Positions 15,632-24,355 of a stretch of DNA of 64,000 nt are shown one piece after another. The stretch's first letter is position 1; the number at the start of each line of letters is the position of its first letter. The notes below the pieces were generated by a model, which saw nothing but the letters and a program-made list of their open reading frames with translations, was not told the DNA's origin and did not search any database. A program made the translations under genes and the position numbers. Source of the stretch: SIG603 sp964370115 (lineage in GTDB: Bacteria > Bacillota > Clostridia > Oscillospirales > Acutalibacteraceae); assembly GCA_964370115.1 (NCBI GenBank), contig CAYJIA010000005.1:1-64000 (forward strand), written 5' to 3'.

Positions 15632-16710
15632 GAAAAATAATTATCCTAGCCCTCATTTTTTGTCTGTACTTATTTTCCCACGGCGATGTATCTGCCCAAA
15701 GTTTAGAAGAATTTACAAATGATAGTATAGAAAGCCTTGAAGAAGGGCTTACAAGCGATCAAAAGGACACGCTCGAAGATTTTGGTGTAGACTCTGCCGA
15801 TGATATTACGGGTTTTAATGTGACAAGTATATTTTCGGTGCTAAGCGGAGCCTTTCGCGAAAAATACTTAGGCCCTATAAAAATATTTGCGATGTGCATA
15901 GCAGTAATGGTAATCACTAGTTTTTTCAAAGACGAGAATACTGTGCTTTTTGAAATTTCAGGCGCTGTGTCGATTTCACTTTTGGTGACACCCTCTATTG
16001 TTTCTCTCATAGAAAGCACACATTCAATCAGCGTTGCCGTGTCAGGGTTTTTACTTGCTGCTATACCTGTTTATATCACTTTGCTTGTAAGCTCTGGTAA
16101 CACCGCTCTTGGCAGTGGATACGGCGCACTTTCGATACTTGGAGCAAACGCCTTGGTTCAATTTGTAAATGTATTTTTCATGCCAGCTTTATCGATACTT
16201 TTAGGGATATCATTGACAGGAGTAATTTCGCATCTAAACATAAAAAGTGTGTGTAGTTCATTTTATAAACTAATCAAATGGTTTTTAATTTTTTGTGTAA
16301 CTGCTTTTTCTGGGCTTATTTCTGTACAAGCCGCCGTAATGGGCGCTACAGATGTCGCTACGACAAAAACCATGAAATTTATTGCAAGTTCTGCAATACC
16401 CGTTGTCGGCGGTGCCTTTGGAGACGGAGTGGCAGCTGTGCAAAATAGTGTAAAGGTTTTAAAGTCGGGTGCTGGCGCATTTGGAATGCTCGCATCAATA
16501 TCAATTTTTATTGCCCCAGTAGTCGAGATATTATTGTGGCTTTTTGTCACACAAGGAGTAATTATAGTAGCAGATTTTTTCGAGGTGAAAAATACTTTAG
16601 TTTTTTTAAGCTCAGTTATAAACGTAATAAAGCTTATTTTGGCGATAAACTTATCAATTTGTATTATTTCTATTGTAATTTCAGCCATAACTTTGTTTGC
16701 AGGAGCATAA
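15628..16710 (+). CDS. spoIIIAE: Stage III sporulation protein AE
   Basis: This 360-residue polytopic membrane protein begins with a signal-like hydrophobic stretch (IIILALIFCLYLFSHGDVSAQS) and an extracytoplasmic region of about 60 residues. At least six transmembrane helices then contain the conserved QFVNVFFMPAL and GLISVQAAVMGATDVATTKTMKF elements. It is predicted to be part of the SpoIIIA channel in the mother-cell membrane. It overlaps spoIIIAD by 4 bases and is 6 bases ahead of spoIIIAF. Confidence 0.95.
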   Translation: MRKIIILALIFCLYLFSHGDVSAQSLEEFTNDSIESLEEGLTSDQKDTLEDFGVDSADDITGFNVTSIFSVLSGAFREKYLGPIKIFAMCIAVMVITSFFKDENTVLFEISGAVSISLLVTPSIVSLIESTHSISVAVSGFLLAAIPVYITLLVSSGNTALGSGYGALSILGANALVQFVNVFFMPALSILLGISLTGVISHLNIKSVCSSFYKLIKWFLIFCVTAFSGLISVQAAVMGATDVATTKTMKFIASSAIPVVGGAFGDGVAAVQNSVKVLKSGAGAFGMLASISIFIAPVVEILLWLFVTQGVIIVADFFEVKNTLVFLSSVINVIKLILAINLSICIISIVISAITLFAGA

Positions 16711-16716
16711 ATATAT

Positions 16717-17178
16717 ATGAACGAAATTAAAAGCATTTTGCTTACAGCAATTATAACTTTAATATCAGGCGAAATTTTATATTACATAACGCCAAAAAAC
16801 AAAATTAACGACTATATCTACGCCCTCCTTTACACGGTAATGGTACTATCAGTTTTATTATCATATAACTTTAGTGATTTTGGTTTAGAATTTGAGGATA
16901 CAAGTCCTTATAGTGAAGAAGTAGACGAAATAATAAACCAAATTTACCTGCTAGAAGGAGAAAAAGAACTGGAAAATAGGGTTATAGAGGCACTTAGCAT
17001 AATAAATATAGAATGTGTAGGCATTGATGCCATAATTAAAATTAATGACAGTGATGAAATCATGATAGAGAAAGTGGAGGTGAGACTAAAATACAGATCG
17101 GATATAGACAGGGCTGAAATTTTGTTAAACGAATTATTTGAAGGCTTAATTCCTTTAGAGATTTTTGGAGAATATTAA
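16717..17178 (+). CDS. spoIIIAF: Stage III sporulation protein AF
   Basis: This 153-residue protein has two N-terminal transmembrane helices (residues about 5-22 and 30-50) and an extracytoplasmic domain of about 100 residues that in B. subtilis resembles a ring-building motif of secretion systems. The sequence is less conserved than its neighbours; the assignment rests on size, topology and its exact position between spoIIIAE and spoIIIAG. Its stop overlaps the spoIIIAG start by one base (TAATG). Confidence 0.88.
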   Translation: MNEIKSILLTAIITLISGEILYYITPKNKINDYIYALLYTVMVLSVLLSYNFSDFGLEFEDTSPYSEEVDEIINQIYLLEGEKELENRVIEALSIINIECVGIDAIIKINDSDEIMIEKVEVRLKYRSDIDRAEILLNELFEGLIPLEIFGEY

Positions 17179-17714
17179 TGGAAAAGTTTAAAAGTTTTTT
17201 TACAGCACAAAATAAAATGAGAATTGCAATGATTTTAGGCATTTTAGGCATAGCTTTAATAGTGCTTTCACAGTATATAAGTTTTGAAGAAAAACAGCTA
17301 CCACACACAGAAAATGAAGTAGTATTAACCGATTTACAGCAAGAGCTTGAAGATAATATTAAGTCAATAGTAAGCGCAATCACAGGTGAATCTCAGCCAA
17401 TAGTAATGCTCACACTAAAAAACAGTAGTACCTATGTCTATGCAACACAAGATAAAGACACAAGCGCACAAAACAACAATGAAAATAATTTTACTACGGA
17501 GGTGGAGACGGAAAAAAATTACATAATTACAGAAGATGAAAACGGCAACGAGACCGCAATACTTTTAAATGAGGTATATCCAGAGATTAAAGGTGTAGTG
17601 GTTGTAAGCATTTATGCACATGACATAGTACTAAAAGAAGCGATTACAAATGCAGTTATGACGGCACTAGACATTTCATCAAACGAGGTATGTGTTGTCC
17701 CAAAATACAATTAG
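17178..17714 (+). CDS. spoIIIAG: Stage III sporulation protein AG
   Basis: SpoIIIAG forms a large ring in the intermembrane space between mother cell and forespore. The 178-residue protein has one N-terminal membrane helix (ILGILGIALIVLSQYIS) and a soluble domain with an acidic, Asn-rich linker, ending in the ring-building motif region VYPEIKGVVVVSIYA...AITNAVMTALDISSNEVCVV, which is characteristic of the family. Spacing to spoIIIAH is 18 bases. Confidence 0.94.
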   Translation: MEKFKSFFTAQNKMRIAMILGILGIALIVLSQYISFEEKQLPHTENEVVLTDLQQELEDNIKSIVSAITGESQPIVMLTLKNSSTYVYATQDKDTSAQNNNENNFTTEVETEKNYIITEDENGNETAILLNEVYPEIKGVVVVSIYAHDIVLKEAITNAVMTALDISSNEVCVVPKYN

Positions 17715-17732
17715 AAAAGAGGTTAGCTAACA

Positions 17733-18350
17733 ATGAAAATGAAATTTGCGAAAAGACAGGTAATTCTGGGAGCCTTAATCTTGGCTTTAGGTGCCGCTGT
17801 GTACTTAAACTGGCAGTTTACAACACCTTCAGCAATACAAACAGATTCCAGTACCTCCCAAACATCGAGTCAAAGTGAGATAAAAGACGAGGATTTAGGC
17901 ATAGCTCAACTTGTGAATAACTCTTATCTTGAAACCGTGCAAGACGAGGTAAATGTACCTACTACAGCTCAAACCCAAGAAGATACCCAGACAATGTTCG
18001 AGACAAACACATCCGACGCCATTAGTCAGGCAAGGCTTTCAAGACAAACTACAAGGGACGAAGCGATATCGCTACTAGAGGACGTATTAGAAGATGTTAA
18101 TGCCGATGCGCAGGCAAAACAAACCGCAGTAGATGAGTCGGCAAAAATCGCACAGGTAATGCTACAAGAATCCACTGCTGAAAATTTATTAAACGCTAAA
18201 GGGATTAGCGAAGCTGTAGTATTTGTAAATGGAGAGGACTGTACAGTTGTCGTTAGTTCAGTCGGCGAAAACGCACTTATAATTCAAGACATTGTGACAA
18301 GTCAAACAGGTGTTTTGGCAGAAAACATTCAACTTATTGAAGTAGGATAA
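17733..18350 (+). CDS. spoIIIAH: Stage III sporulation protein AH
   Basis: SpoIIIAH is the mother-cell partner of forespore SpoIIQ and spans the intermembrane space. The 205-residue protein starts MKMKFAKRQVILGALILALG, with one transmembrane helix of the typical KRQ-hydrophobic form, then a Ser/Thr/Gln-rich linker and a YscJ/FliF-like ring-building domain (TRDEAISLLEDVL...AENLLNAKGISEAVVFVNGEDCTVVV). It is the last gene of the operon; no terminator follows, only a fresh promoter for nusB. Confidence 0.95.
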   Translation: MKMKFAKRQVILGALILALGAAVYLNWQFTTPSAIQTDSSTSQTSSQSEIKDEDLGIAQLVNNSYLETVQDEVNVPTTAQTQEDTQTMFETNTSDAISQARLSRQTTRDEAISLLEDVLEDVNADAQAKQTAVDESAKIAQVMLQESTAENLLNAKGISEAVVFVNGEDCTVVVSSVGENALIIQDIVTSQTGVLAENIQLIEVG

Positions 18351-18388
18351 CTTTACAAAAAATTATTTTAACAATAAAGCTTAAACGC

Positions 18389-18417
18389 TTGCCAGTTATC
18401 GTAGTTTGTGATATAAT
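18389..18417 (+). promoter_or_regulatory. Sigma-A promoter upstream of nusB
   Basis: TTGCCA (18389-18394) and TATAAT (18412-18417) have a 17-bp spacer. Transcripts should start near 18424 and carry about 110 leader bases before nusB, including the terminator-like hairpin at 18476-18514. Confidence 0.75.
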
Positions 18418-18475
18418 TTACACAAATTAGTAAAAATAGCATTGGTTGAAGCTTGAAATAATTATATTTTTTTAA

Positions 18476-18514
18476 AACGGACTTACCATGCTAGTAGGTT
18501 CGTTTATTTTTTTG
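18476..18514 (+). terminator. Terminator-like hairpin in the nusB leader (candidate attenuator)
   Basis: AACGGACTTAC pairs with GTAGGTTCGTT (three G-U pairs) around a 7-base loop, followed by TATTTTTTT. It lies after the nusB promoter and only 19 bases before the nusB start, so it would end most transcripts unless read through or remodelled. It may also end spoIIIA transcripts. Confidence 0.6.
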
Positions 18515-18532
18515 TGCGAAATGGAGTATTAT

Positions 18533-18976
18533 ATGAACAGAAGAAAAGCCAGAGAGCTTGCATTTATTTGCCTATTTGAGCAAGCAATTACAGACACTGA
18601 GATGGCAGAGATAATTGAAAATGCAAAGGAATTAAGAGAAATTGAGTTTGATACTTTTTCTGAAAGCTTAGCCGTGGGAACTATGGATAATCTAGCGGTT
18701 ATTGACAATGCAATTAGAGAAAATTTAAAAGGTTGGAGCTTTAGCAGAATTTCAAAGACAGCACTTTCTGTCATGAGACTTAGCTGTTATGAAATGCTTA
18801 TAGACAAATCTACACCTATAAGTGTAAGTATAAACGAGGCGGTTGAACTTGCGAAAACCTATAGTGGTGAACGCGACCCGTCGTATATAAACGGTGTTCT
18901 TTCATCAATTTCAAAAACAATTGAACCAATAATTGAACCAATAAATGAGCCAACAGGTGAGACAAGCGGTGAGTAA
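18533..18976 (+). CDS. nusB: Transcription antitermination protein NusB
   Basis: NusB binds boxA RNA with NusE (ribosomal protein S10) and supports antitermination of rRNA transcription. The 147-residue protein starts MNRRKARELAFICLFEQ, the standard N-terminus, and contains the conserved WSFSRISKTALSVMRLSCYEML and PISVSINEAVELAKTYSGERDPSYINGVL. ATG 18533 is chosen because GGAG lies 6 bases upstream and the family starts there; an in-frame ATG at 18488 would start inside the terminator loop. The C-terminus carries a repetitive Glu-Pro-Ile/Asn tail absent from most NusB proteins. The tsaD-like gene overlaps it by 8 bases. Confidence 0.96.
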   Translation: MNRRKARELAFICLFEQAITDTEMAEIIENAKELREIEFDTFSESLAVGTMDNLAVIDNAIRENLKGWSFSRISKTALSVMRLSCYEMLIDKSTPISVSINEAVELAKTYSGERDPSYINGVLSSISKTIEPIIEPINEPTGETSGE

Positions 18977-19901
18977 TTTTACAAGTCTTGGAATAGACAC
19001 TAGCAACTACACAAGCTCTGCCGCTGTTTTTTTCGATGGTCAAATCGAGCAAAGCAAAAAGCTTTTGCCCGTAAAAGACGGACAAGTAGGGCTAAGGCAA
19101 AGCGATGCTGTTTTTCACCATACAAAACAGTTAAGTGAAGTTTTATCACCACTTCTTACAAAATATCAAGATATTAAAGTTATCGGCGTATCGGATAAAC
19201 CTCGAAATGTCGCAGGGTCTTATATGCCGTGTTTTTTAGTTGGTATGTCTACAGCAAAGGTTTTGTCCGATGCAAAAAACATACCGCTTTATAGTTTTTC
19301 TCATCAAGAAGGCCATGTTGCCGCTGCTCTTTTTTCTTGTGATAAAACGAAACTTTTAGAAAAAGAGTTTATAGCCTTACATTTATCCGGTGGAACAAGT
19401 GAAATTTTACATGTAAAAAACACTGGAGATGTTAGAGCTAAGATTGAAATAATAGGAAAAACTTTAGACTTAAACGCAGGTCAGCTGCTTGACAGAATTG
19501 CCTTAATGCTAGGATTTAGCTTTCCAGGCGGAAAAGAGCTTGACAGGCTTGCAATGCAGTATGATAAAAAAATTAAAACAAAAACAAGTGTAAAGGGTTT
19601 TGACTTTTCTTTGTCTGGTGTAGAAAATATAGCTAAAGGCATGATAGAAGCATCAATAGACAAAGAAGAAATAAGCGCAACTTGTCTTTCATATGTTTTA
19701 AACAACATAGAAAAAAGTTTAGAAAATGCTGTAAAAGAGTATGAAAATCTGCCTATAATCTTCTCAGGCGGTGTCTCTTGCAGCGAATATATAAGAAAAC
19801 ATATAAATAAAAATTTTGATAGCTACTTTGCAAGCGCTTCTTTTTCGGCAGACAATGCCGCAGGGACTGCTTATCTTGCAGAAAGGATGATGCATATATG
19901 A
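18969..19901 (+). CDS. TsaD/Kae1-like paralogue
   Basis: The 310-residue product belongs to the Kae1/TsaD ASKHA-fold family. The metal ligands look intact: HQEGH in YSFSHQEGHVAAA and the C-terminal Asp in SADNAAGTAYLA; the glycine-rich LHLSGGTSE is also present. It is not canonical TsaD: the N-terminal GIDTSNYTSSAAV differs, and TsaD is normally found with tsaB/tsaE, which are absent here. The function, probably nucleotide-dependent, is uncertain. The GTG at 18969 is preferred, with AGGTGAG 8 bases upstream and an 8-base overlap with nusB. It overlaps xseA by 4 bases, so it belongs to the nusB-xseAB operon. Confidence 0.8.
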   Translation: MSNFTSLGIDTSNYTSSAAVFFDGQIEQSKKLLPVKDGQVGLRQSDAVFHHTKQLSEVLSPLLTKYQDIKVIGVSDKPRNVAGSYMPCFLVGMSTAKVLSDAKNIPLYSFSHQEGHVAAALFSCDKTKLLEKEFIALHLSGGTSEILHVKNTGDVRAKIEIIGKTLDLNAGQLLDRIALMLGFSFPGGKELDRLAMQYDKKIKTKTSVKGFDFSLSGVENIAKGMIEASIDKEEISATCLSYVLNNIEKSLENAVKEYENLPIIFSGGVSCSEYIRKHINKNFDSYFASASFSADNAAGTAYLAERMMHI

Positions 19902-21121
19902 GAGTATCGGTGCTAAGTGTTAGCCAAGTAAATACTTATATTAAATCGGTAATAGACGGTGATACAGCATTAAATAATCTATTTATTAGTGGAGAAATTT
20001 CTAATTTCAATCATCACTATAAATCAGGGCATATGTATTTTTCGCTTAAAGACGATAAATCTCTTATAAGCGCCGTTTTATTTGCCCAAAATGCAAAAAA
20101 GCTCAAATTTAATCTTCAAGACGGAATGAAAGTAATAATAAGGGGAAGAGTGTCGGTTTATGAGGCGAGTGGAAAATACCAAATTTACGCCCAAGACGTA
20201 CAACCAGACGGGCTAGGTGCATTAAATCTTGCCTTTGAACAATTAAAGGAAAAACTTGACAAAGAGGGAATTTTCTCTGAACTTTATAAAAAACCTATAC
20301 CGAGATTTCCGAAAAATATCGCAGTAATAACTTCACCCACAGGTGCTGCGGTTCAAGATATTTTTAATATACTAAAAAGGCGTTGGCCTGTGGCAGATGT
20401 AAAGCTTTATCCCGTGTCTGTTCAAGGCGAGCTTGCTGTAAGTGAGCTTTGCGAGGCGGTAAACACTGCAAACGAGGATAAAAAGGCAGATGTCATAATC
20501 ATAGGGCGTGGCGGAGGTTCTATAGAAGACTTGTGGTCTTTTAATAATGAAACTTTAGCAAGGCTTATATTCTCATCAAGAATCCCTGTTATTTCGGCAG
20601 TAGGCCATGAAACAGACTTTACAATATGTGACTTTGTGTCTGACTTAAGAGCACCTACACCAAGTGCTGCAGCAGAACTTGCCACACCTGATATAGAAGA
20701 CATAAAAAGACAGATCATGTCGATGTATCAAAAAATATTTATGAGCACACAAAAAATCATCGAGAATAAAAGCCTAAGGCTTGATTATATAAGCACTGCA
20801 AAGGCATTTAAAACCATAGACAATATGTTTAAGCAAAAGGAAAAAAGCCTTTTAAGCCTTACTAATAATTTATCAAGAGCGATGAATGACAAAATACAGC
20901 ACAAAACAATGACTCTAATGACTGCAAGCGAGAAACTCGACGCCCTAAGTCCGCTCAAAGTCTTATCAAGAGGCTACGCGGTTATATTAAAAGATGGTAA
21001 GAAAATCAGCGAAGACAACGAGGCTTCGGTAGGGGATAAACTTGAGATAAACCTCAAAGACCAAAAACTAAAAGTTACTGTTGATGAAAAGGAGATAACA
21101 TACAATGCAAGCAAACTTTGA
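19898..21121 (+). CDS. xseA: Exodeoxyribonuclease VII large subunit
   Basis: This is the catalytic subunit of exonuclease VII, which degrades single-stranded DNA from both ends. The 407-residue protein has the N-terminal OB-fold (LFISGEISNFNHHYKSGHMYFSLKD), the catalytic-domain signatures ITSPTGAAVQDIFNIL and IIIGRGGGSIEDLWSFNNE, SAVGHETDFTICDFVSDLRAPTPSAAAE, and a coiled-coil C-terminus that binds XseB. It overlaps the preceding gene by 4 bases and xseB by 17. Confidence 0.97.
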   Translation: MRVSVLSVSQVNTYIKSVIDGDTALNNLFISGEISNFNHHYKSGHMYFSLKDDKSLISAVLFAQNAKKLKFNLQDGMKVIIRGRVSVYEASGKYQIYAQDVQPDGLGALNLAFEQLKEKLDKEGIFSELYKKPIPRFPKNIAVITSPTGAAVQDIFNILKRRWPVADVKLYPVSVQGELAVSELCEAVNTANEDKKADVIIIGRGGGSIEDLWSFNNETLARLIFSSRIPVISAVGHETDFTICDFVSDLRAPTPSAAAELATPDIEDIKRQIMSMYQKIFMSTQKIIENKSLRLDYISTAKAFKTIDNMFKQKEKSLLSLTNNLSRAMNDKIQHKTMTLMTASEKLDALSPLKVLSRGYAVILKDGKKISEDNEASVGDKLEINLKDQKLKVTVDEKEITYNASKL

Positions 21122-21311
21122 TTTTGAAAAATCTTTAGCAAGACTTGAAGAGATAGTAAAAAAAATAGAGAGCGATGTATCGCTTGACGAAGCATTAGAG
21201 CTTTTTAATGAGGGCGCAGGACTTTCTGCAAAATGCTACGAAAAGCTAAAATCAGCACAGGCACAAATAGAAAATACCGACAAAATTATTTCAAATGTAG
21301 AGGGAGAATAA
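21105..21311 (+). CDS. xseB: Exodeoxyribonuclease VII small subunit
   Basis: This 68-residue accessory subunit of exonuclease VII forms a helical hairpin that decorates the XseA coiled coil. The sequence FEKSLARLEEIVKKIESDVSLDEALELFNEG is the family signature. The start overlaps the 3' end of xseA by 17 bases. Confidence 0.96.
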   Translation: MQANFDFEKSLARLEEIVKKIESDVSLDEALELFNEGAGLSAKCYEKLKSAQAQIENTDKIISNVEGE

Positions 21312-21314
21312 ATT

Positions 21315-22181
21315 TTGAGTGCAATTGATAAAAAACTTTTAGAGTATTTTAAGGTCGCAGATTATTTGTACTGCGAAAAATTGTTTGAGTCAATAACATA
21401 TAGCCTTATGGCAGGCGGAAAAAGAATAAGACCTCAGCTTGTGCTTGAATTTTTCAAGGCTACGAGTAAAGCGGATGAGAATTTTGAAAAAGCTCTGCCT
21501 TTTGCGTGTGCTATTGAAATGATACACTGCTATTCTTTAATACACGACGACTTGCCTTGCATGGACAACGACGACTTAAGACGCGGAAAACCCACAAATC
21601 ATAAAGTTTTTGGCGAAGACACCGCACTTTTAGCAGGAGACGCACTGTTAACCAAGGCTTTTGATGTCTCTTTATGTGAGGATACAATTGAGGCTGTTGG
21701 AGCTTCTACCGCAGTAAAATGTGCATCCTTAATAGCAAAATTTGCAGGCGAAATGGTAAAAGGCCAGTGCATAGACCTTCAAACTGAGGGAAAACAGCGC
21801 GAGCTTGAGATAGTAGAAGCTATGGATATAGGAAAAACTGTAGCACTTATAAAAGCATCTTGTATGATGGGTGTGCTTTGTGGTGGTGGAGATGAAGCTC
21901 TTTTGAAATCTGCAGAAAATTACGCACTTTACATGGGGCTTGCCTTTCAAATTAGGGACGATATGCTTGACATGATAGGCGACAGTACTGTAATGGGAAA
22001 AAACACTGGCAACGACACCCAAAACGAAAAGTGCAACTACTTGACACTTTTAGGACTTAAAGAATGTGAAGTTTTAGTTGAAAAATATTCAAAACTTGCA
22101 CTCAAAGAGCTTGAGAAATTTCCAAATGATACGAGCGACTTAAAAGAACTCACAATTTCACTGATAGATAGAATAAAATAA
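21315..22181 (+). CDS. ispA: Polyprenyl (farnesyl/geranyl) diphosphate synthase
   Basis: This enzyme condenses isopentenyl diphosphate with allylic diphosphates to make short-chain prenyl diphosphates for undecaprenyl and quinone synthesis. The 288-residue protein has GGKRIRP, the first Asp-rich motif LIHDDLPCMDNDDLRRGKPT and the second motif FQIRDDMLD. Length and the first motif fit the bacterial farnesyl diphosphate synthase group. It starts with TTG, supported by GGGAG 8 bases upstream. In many Clostridia dxs and tlyA follow here; instead an RluA-type synthase gene follows after 4 bases. Confidence 0.93.
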   Translation: MSAIDKKLLEYFKVADYLYCEKLFESITYSLMAGGKRIRPQLVLEFFKATSKADENFEKALPFACAIEMIHCYSLIHDDLPCMDNDDLRRGKPTNHKVFGEDTALLAGDALLTKAFDVSLCEDTIEAVGASTAVKCASLIAKFAGEMVKGQCIDLQTEGKQRELEIVEAMDIGKTVALIKASCMMGVLCGGGDEALLKSAENYALYMGLAFQIRDDMLDMIGDSTVMGKNTGNDTQNEKCNYLTLLGLKECEVLVEKYSKLALKELEKFPNDTSDLKELTISLIDRIK

Positions 22182-22185
22182 ATAT

Positions 22186-23055
22186 ATGAGCAATATAATT
22201 AACTTTACAGTAGACGAAAAATATGACGGGAAAACTATAAAAATCTTTTTAAAAGACGTAGTAAAGCTGTCGATACGCTCTGTAATTAAACTTAAAGCAA
22301 AAGAAAATGGAATAACTGTAAACGGAGTTCACGCAAGGGTCATAGATTTTTTGAGTAAGGGCGATGTGCTTTCTTTAAACCTTGAGGACAGCACCCACGC
22401 TTTACACAAAATACCCGAAAATTTACTAGAAACTGTGTACGAAGACGAGCATTTACTCATAGTGAATAAACCACCGTTTATGGCGATGTACCCAATTGGC
22501 GTCCATAAAGAAAACACGGTAATGCAAAGTATAATTATGCCAAGCTGTGGGTTCAAACCACTTTACAGGCTGGATTTAAACACAAGCGGACTTGTTGTTT
22601 TGGCAAAAAACTCCTTTGTGATGGCGCATCTTGAAGTAGAAAAGACATACATTGCGGTATGTGAGGGTATAACTCCCGAAAAAGGCGTCTTAGACGACTT
22701 AATGGAGCTTAAAGAGGGAAGTATAATAATACGAGAAGTAGGGCACGGGAAGCGTGCTATAACGCATTTTAAGCGTGTTTCACACGATGATGCTCACTCA
22801 TTACTAAAAGTAAAGATAAAAACAGGAAGAACACATCAAATAAGGGTTCATATGAGCAGTATAGGACATTCACTTGCCGGAGACGATTTATACGGCGGCG
22901 GTGATGAATTTATTAATCGCCATGCCTTACACTGTGGGAAATTAAAGATAAAATCGACATTTTGGAGCGGTCAAAAAGTTATAGAACTTTTGCCACCTGA
23001 GGATATGCAAAACGCATTTAAGGATTTATTTAGGAGAATTGAAAGGGGACATTAA
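22186..23055 (+). CDS. RluA-family pseudouridine synthase
   Basis: The 289-residue protein converts uridine to pseudouridine in rRNA or tRNA. It carries an N-terminal S4-like RNA-binding domain (residues about 10-70), the catalytic motif RLDLNTSGLVVLAKN with the essential Asp, and KIKTGRTHQIRVHMSSIGHSLAGDDLYGG near the C-terminus, all diagnostic of the RluA/RluC/RluD group. The target site cannot be deduced. It starts 4 bases after ispA and ends 3 bases before the next gene, so it is in the same operon. Confidence 0.94.
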   Translation: MSNIINFTVDEKYDGKTIKIFLKDVVKLSIRSVIKLKAKENGITVNGVHARVIDFLSKGDVLSLNLEDSTHALHKIPENLLETVYEDEHLLIVNKPPFMAMYPIGVHKENTVMQSIIMPSCGFKPLYRLDLNTSGLVVLAKNSFVMAHLEVEKTYIAVCEGITPEKGVLDDLMELKEGSIIIREVGHGKRAITHFKRVSHDDAHSLLKVKIKTGRTHQIRVHMSSIGHSLAGDDLYGGGDEFINRHALHCGKLKIKSTFWSGQKVIELLPPEDMQNAFKDLFRRIERGH

Positions 23056-23058
23056 ACT

Positions 23059-24048
23059 ATGCCATCAGCTATAACACACTACTTATGCGGGCAACGTGTA
23101 CTTAATACTTTAAAAGAAAATGAACTAATAAAAGTAATTGATAAAGACGCGTTTGCTTGGGGGTGTCAAGGACCTGACTTTTTATTTTGTCATAGGTTTT
23201 TACCTTGGATGCACGGCGAAAGCATTGCAAGTCTAGGAACACAGTACCATAAAGCAGACCCGAATAAAATACTTCTTGCTATGGTAGACTATATCAAAGA
23301 GGCAAATAATTTGGCTATATCATCATACTTTTTAGGCTTTGTTTGTCATTATAGCCTAGATTCTGTCGCACATCCATTTGTGGATTACTTTGCAGAAAAA
23401 ATGGAAGAAGACGACGAAGACATAAAAAAAGGCAATGGCCATGTTATAATTGAAAGCACTCTTGATACTATTTTTTTAAGATATGAAAGGGAAGCCCTTC
23501 CAAGTGATATAAAACTTGAAAGAAACTTCCCTAAAAACGAAAGAGTTCAAAATGAAATTGCAAAAATGTACCAAGTAATCACGCCTAAAATATTAAATAT
23601 AGAGGTAAGTTTTGCAAATCTTTACCAAGCTACAAAAGACAGCATAGCGATTTTTAAACTTTTAAACGATAAATCAGGCATAAAATATAACTTCTTTAAA
23701 AAGTTTGGCAAGACCTTGAAACTTGATTTTTACCAGCACTTTAGACCTATTACAGAAGAAGACGACTTTGACTATGCCAATATTTCAAAATCAGTTTGGC
23801 TTGATTACAATGGAAATGAACACAGTGATGATTTCTTTGAGCTTGTTCAAAAAGCTTGTAAAAAGGCTTTAAAAATAATTTATGGAATACAAAGCGAGGA
23901 TATACAAACGCTTACAAATAACGAAAGTTTTGGAAATCCTAGAAACAAAGAGCCAAAAAAAACTCCAGTGGTAGAAGATCCTAACCCAGAGCCCGAGGAG
24001 ATAGAACTTAAAGAAGAGCCCGAGAAAATAGAACAAAAAGAAGAGTAA
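23059..24048 (+). CDS. Zinc-dependent phospholipase C-like protein
   Basis: This 329-residue protein is related to the zinc-dependent phospholipase C / S1-P1 nuclease-like fold. It starts PSAITHYLCGQRV and has the metal-ligand-rich segments WGCQGPDFLFCHRF, LGFVCHYSLDSVAHPFVDY and HVIIESTLD, where His and Asp residues match the Zn-binding pattern. No signal peptide is seen, so unlike secreted phospholipases it would be intracellular. The last 50 residues form an acidic Pro/Glu/Lys low-complexity tail. The substrate is unknown. It is the last gene of the nusB operon and a terminator follows at 24051. Confidence 0.82.
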   Translation: MPSAITHYLCGQRVLNTLKENELIKVIDKDAFAWGCQGPDFLFCHRFLPWMHGESIASLGTQYHKADPNKILLAMVDYIKEANNLAISSYFLGFVCHYSLDSVAHPFVDYFAEKMEEDDEDIKKGNGHVIIESTLDTIFLRYEREALPSDIKLERNFPKNERVQNEIAKMYQVITPKILNIEVSFANLYQATKDSIAIFKLLNDKSGIKYNFFKKFGKTLKLDFYQHFRPITEEDDFDYANISKSVWLDYNGNEHSDDFFELVQKACKKALKIIYGIQSEDIQTLTNNESFGNPRNKEPKKTPVVEDPNPEPEEIELKEEPEKIEQKEE

Positions 24049-24050
24049 AC

Positions 24051-24083
24051 GCAAAAAAATCTCCTACAAAAGGAGATTTTTGC
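24051..24083. terminator. Terminator between convergent operon and rpmB
   Basis: GCAAAAAAATCTCC pairs with GGAGATTTTTGC around an 8-base loop with T and A runs on both sides, so it can serve the nusB operon (+) and rpmB (-). Confidence 0.85.
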
Positions 24084-24118
24084 ATTTGCATTATTAAAGA
24101 TTTAAAGAGTACTAAAAC

Positions 24119-24307
24119 TTAGATAGCTCTTTGAACTTTGCCCGAACGCAAGCAACGGGTGCAAGCATGTACACGTTTTGGTGTACCGTTAACGATTGCT
24201 TTTACACGCTTTACGTTTGGTTTCCAAGTTCTGTTTGAATGTCTCATTGAGTGAGAAACTTTACAACCAAAAGACACTTCTTTACTGCAGATTTCACATT
24301 TAGCCAT
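24119..24307 (-). CDS. rpmB: 50S ribosomal protein L28
   Basis: This 62-residue protein of the large ribosomal subunit contains CEICSKEV and CTRCLRSGKV, giving the two CxxC pairs of the zinc-binding form, and SHSMRHSNRTWKPNVKRVKA, the family signature. The size is normal. It is monocistronic on the minus strand, with AAGGAGG before the ATG and a strong promoter at 24356-24384. Confidence 0.97.
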   Translation of the reverse strand: MAKCEICSKEVSFGCKVSHSMRHSNRTWKPNVKRVKAIVNGTPKRVHACTRCLRSGKVQRAI

Positions 24308-24355
24308 TATATTGCACCTCCTTAAAGGTTGATTTACTTATTTTCAGCGAATGTA

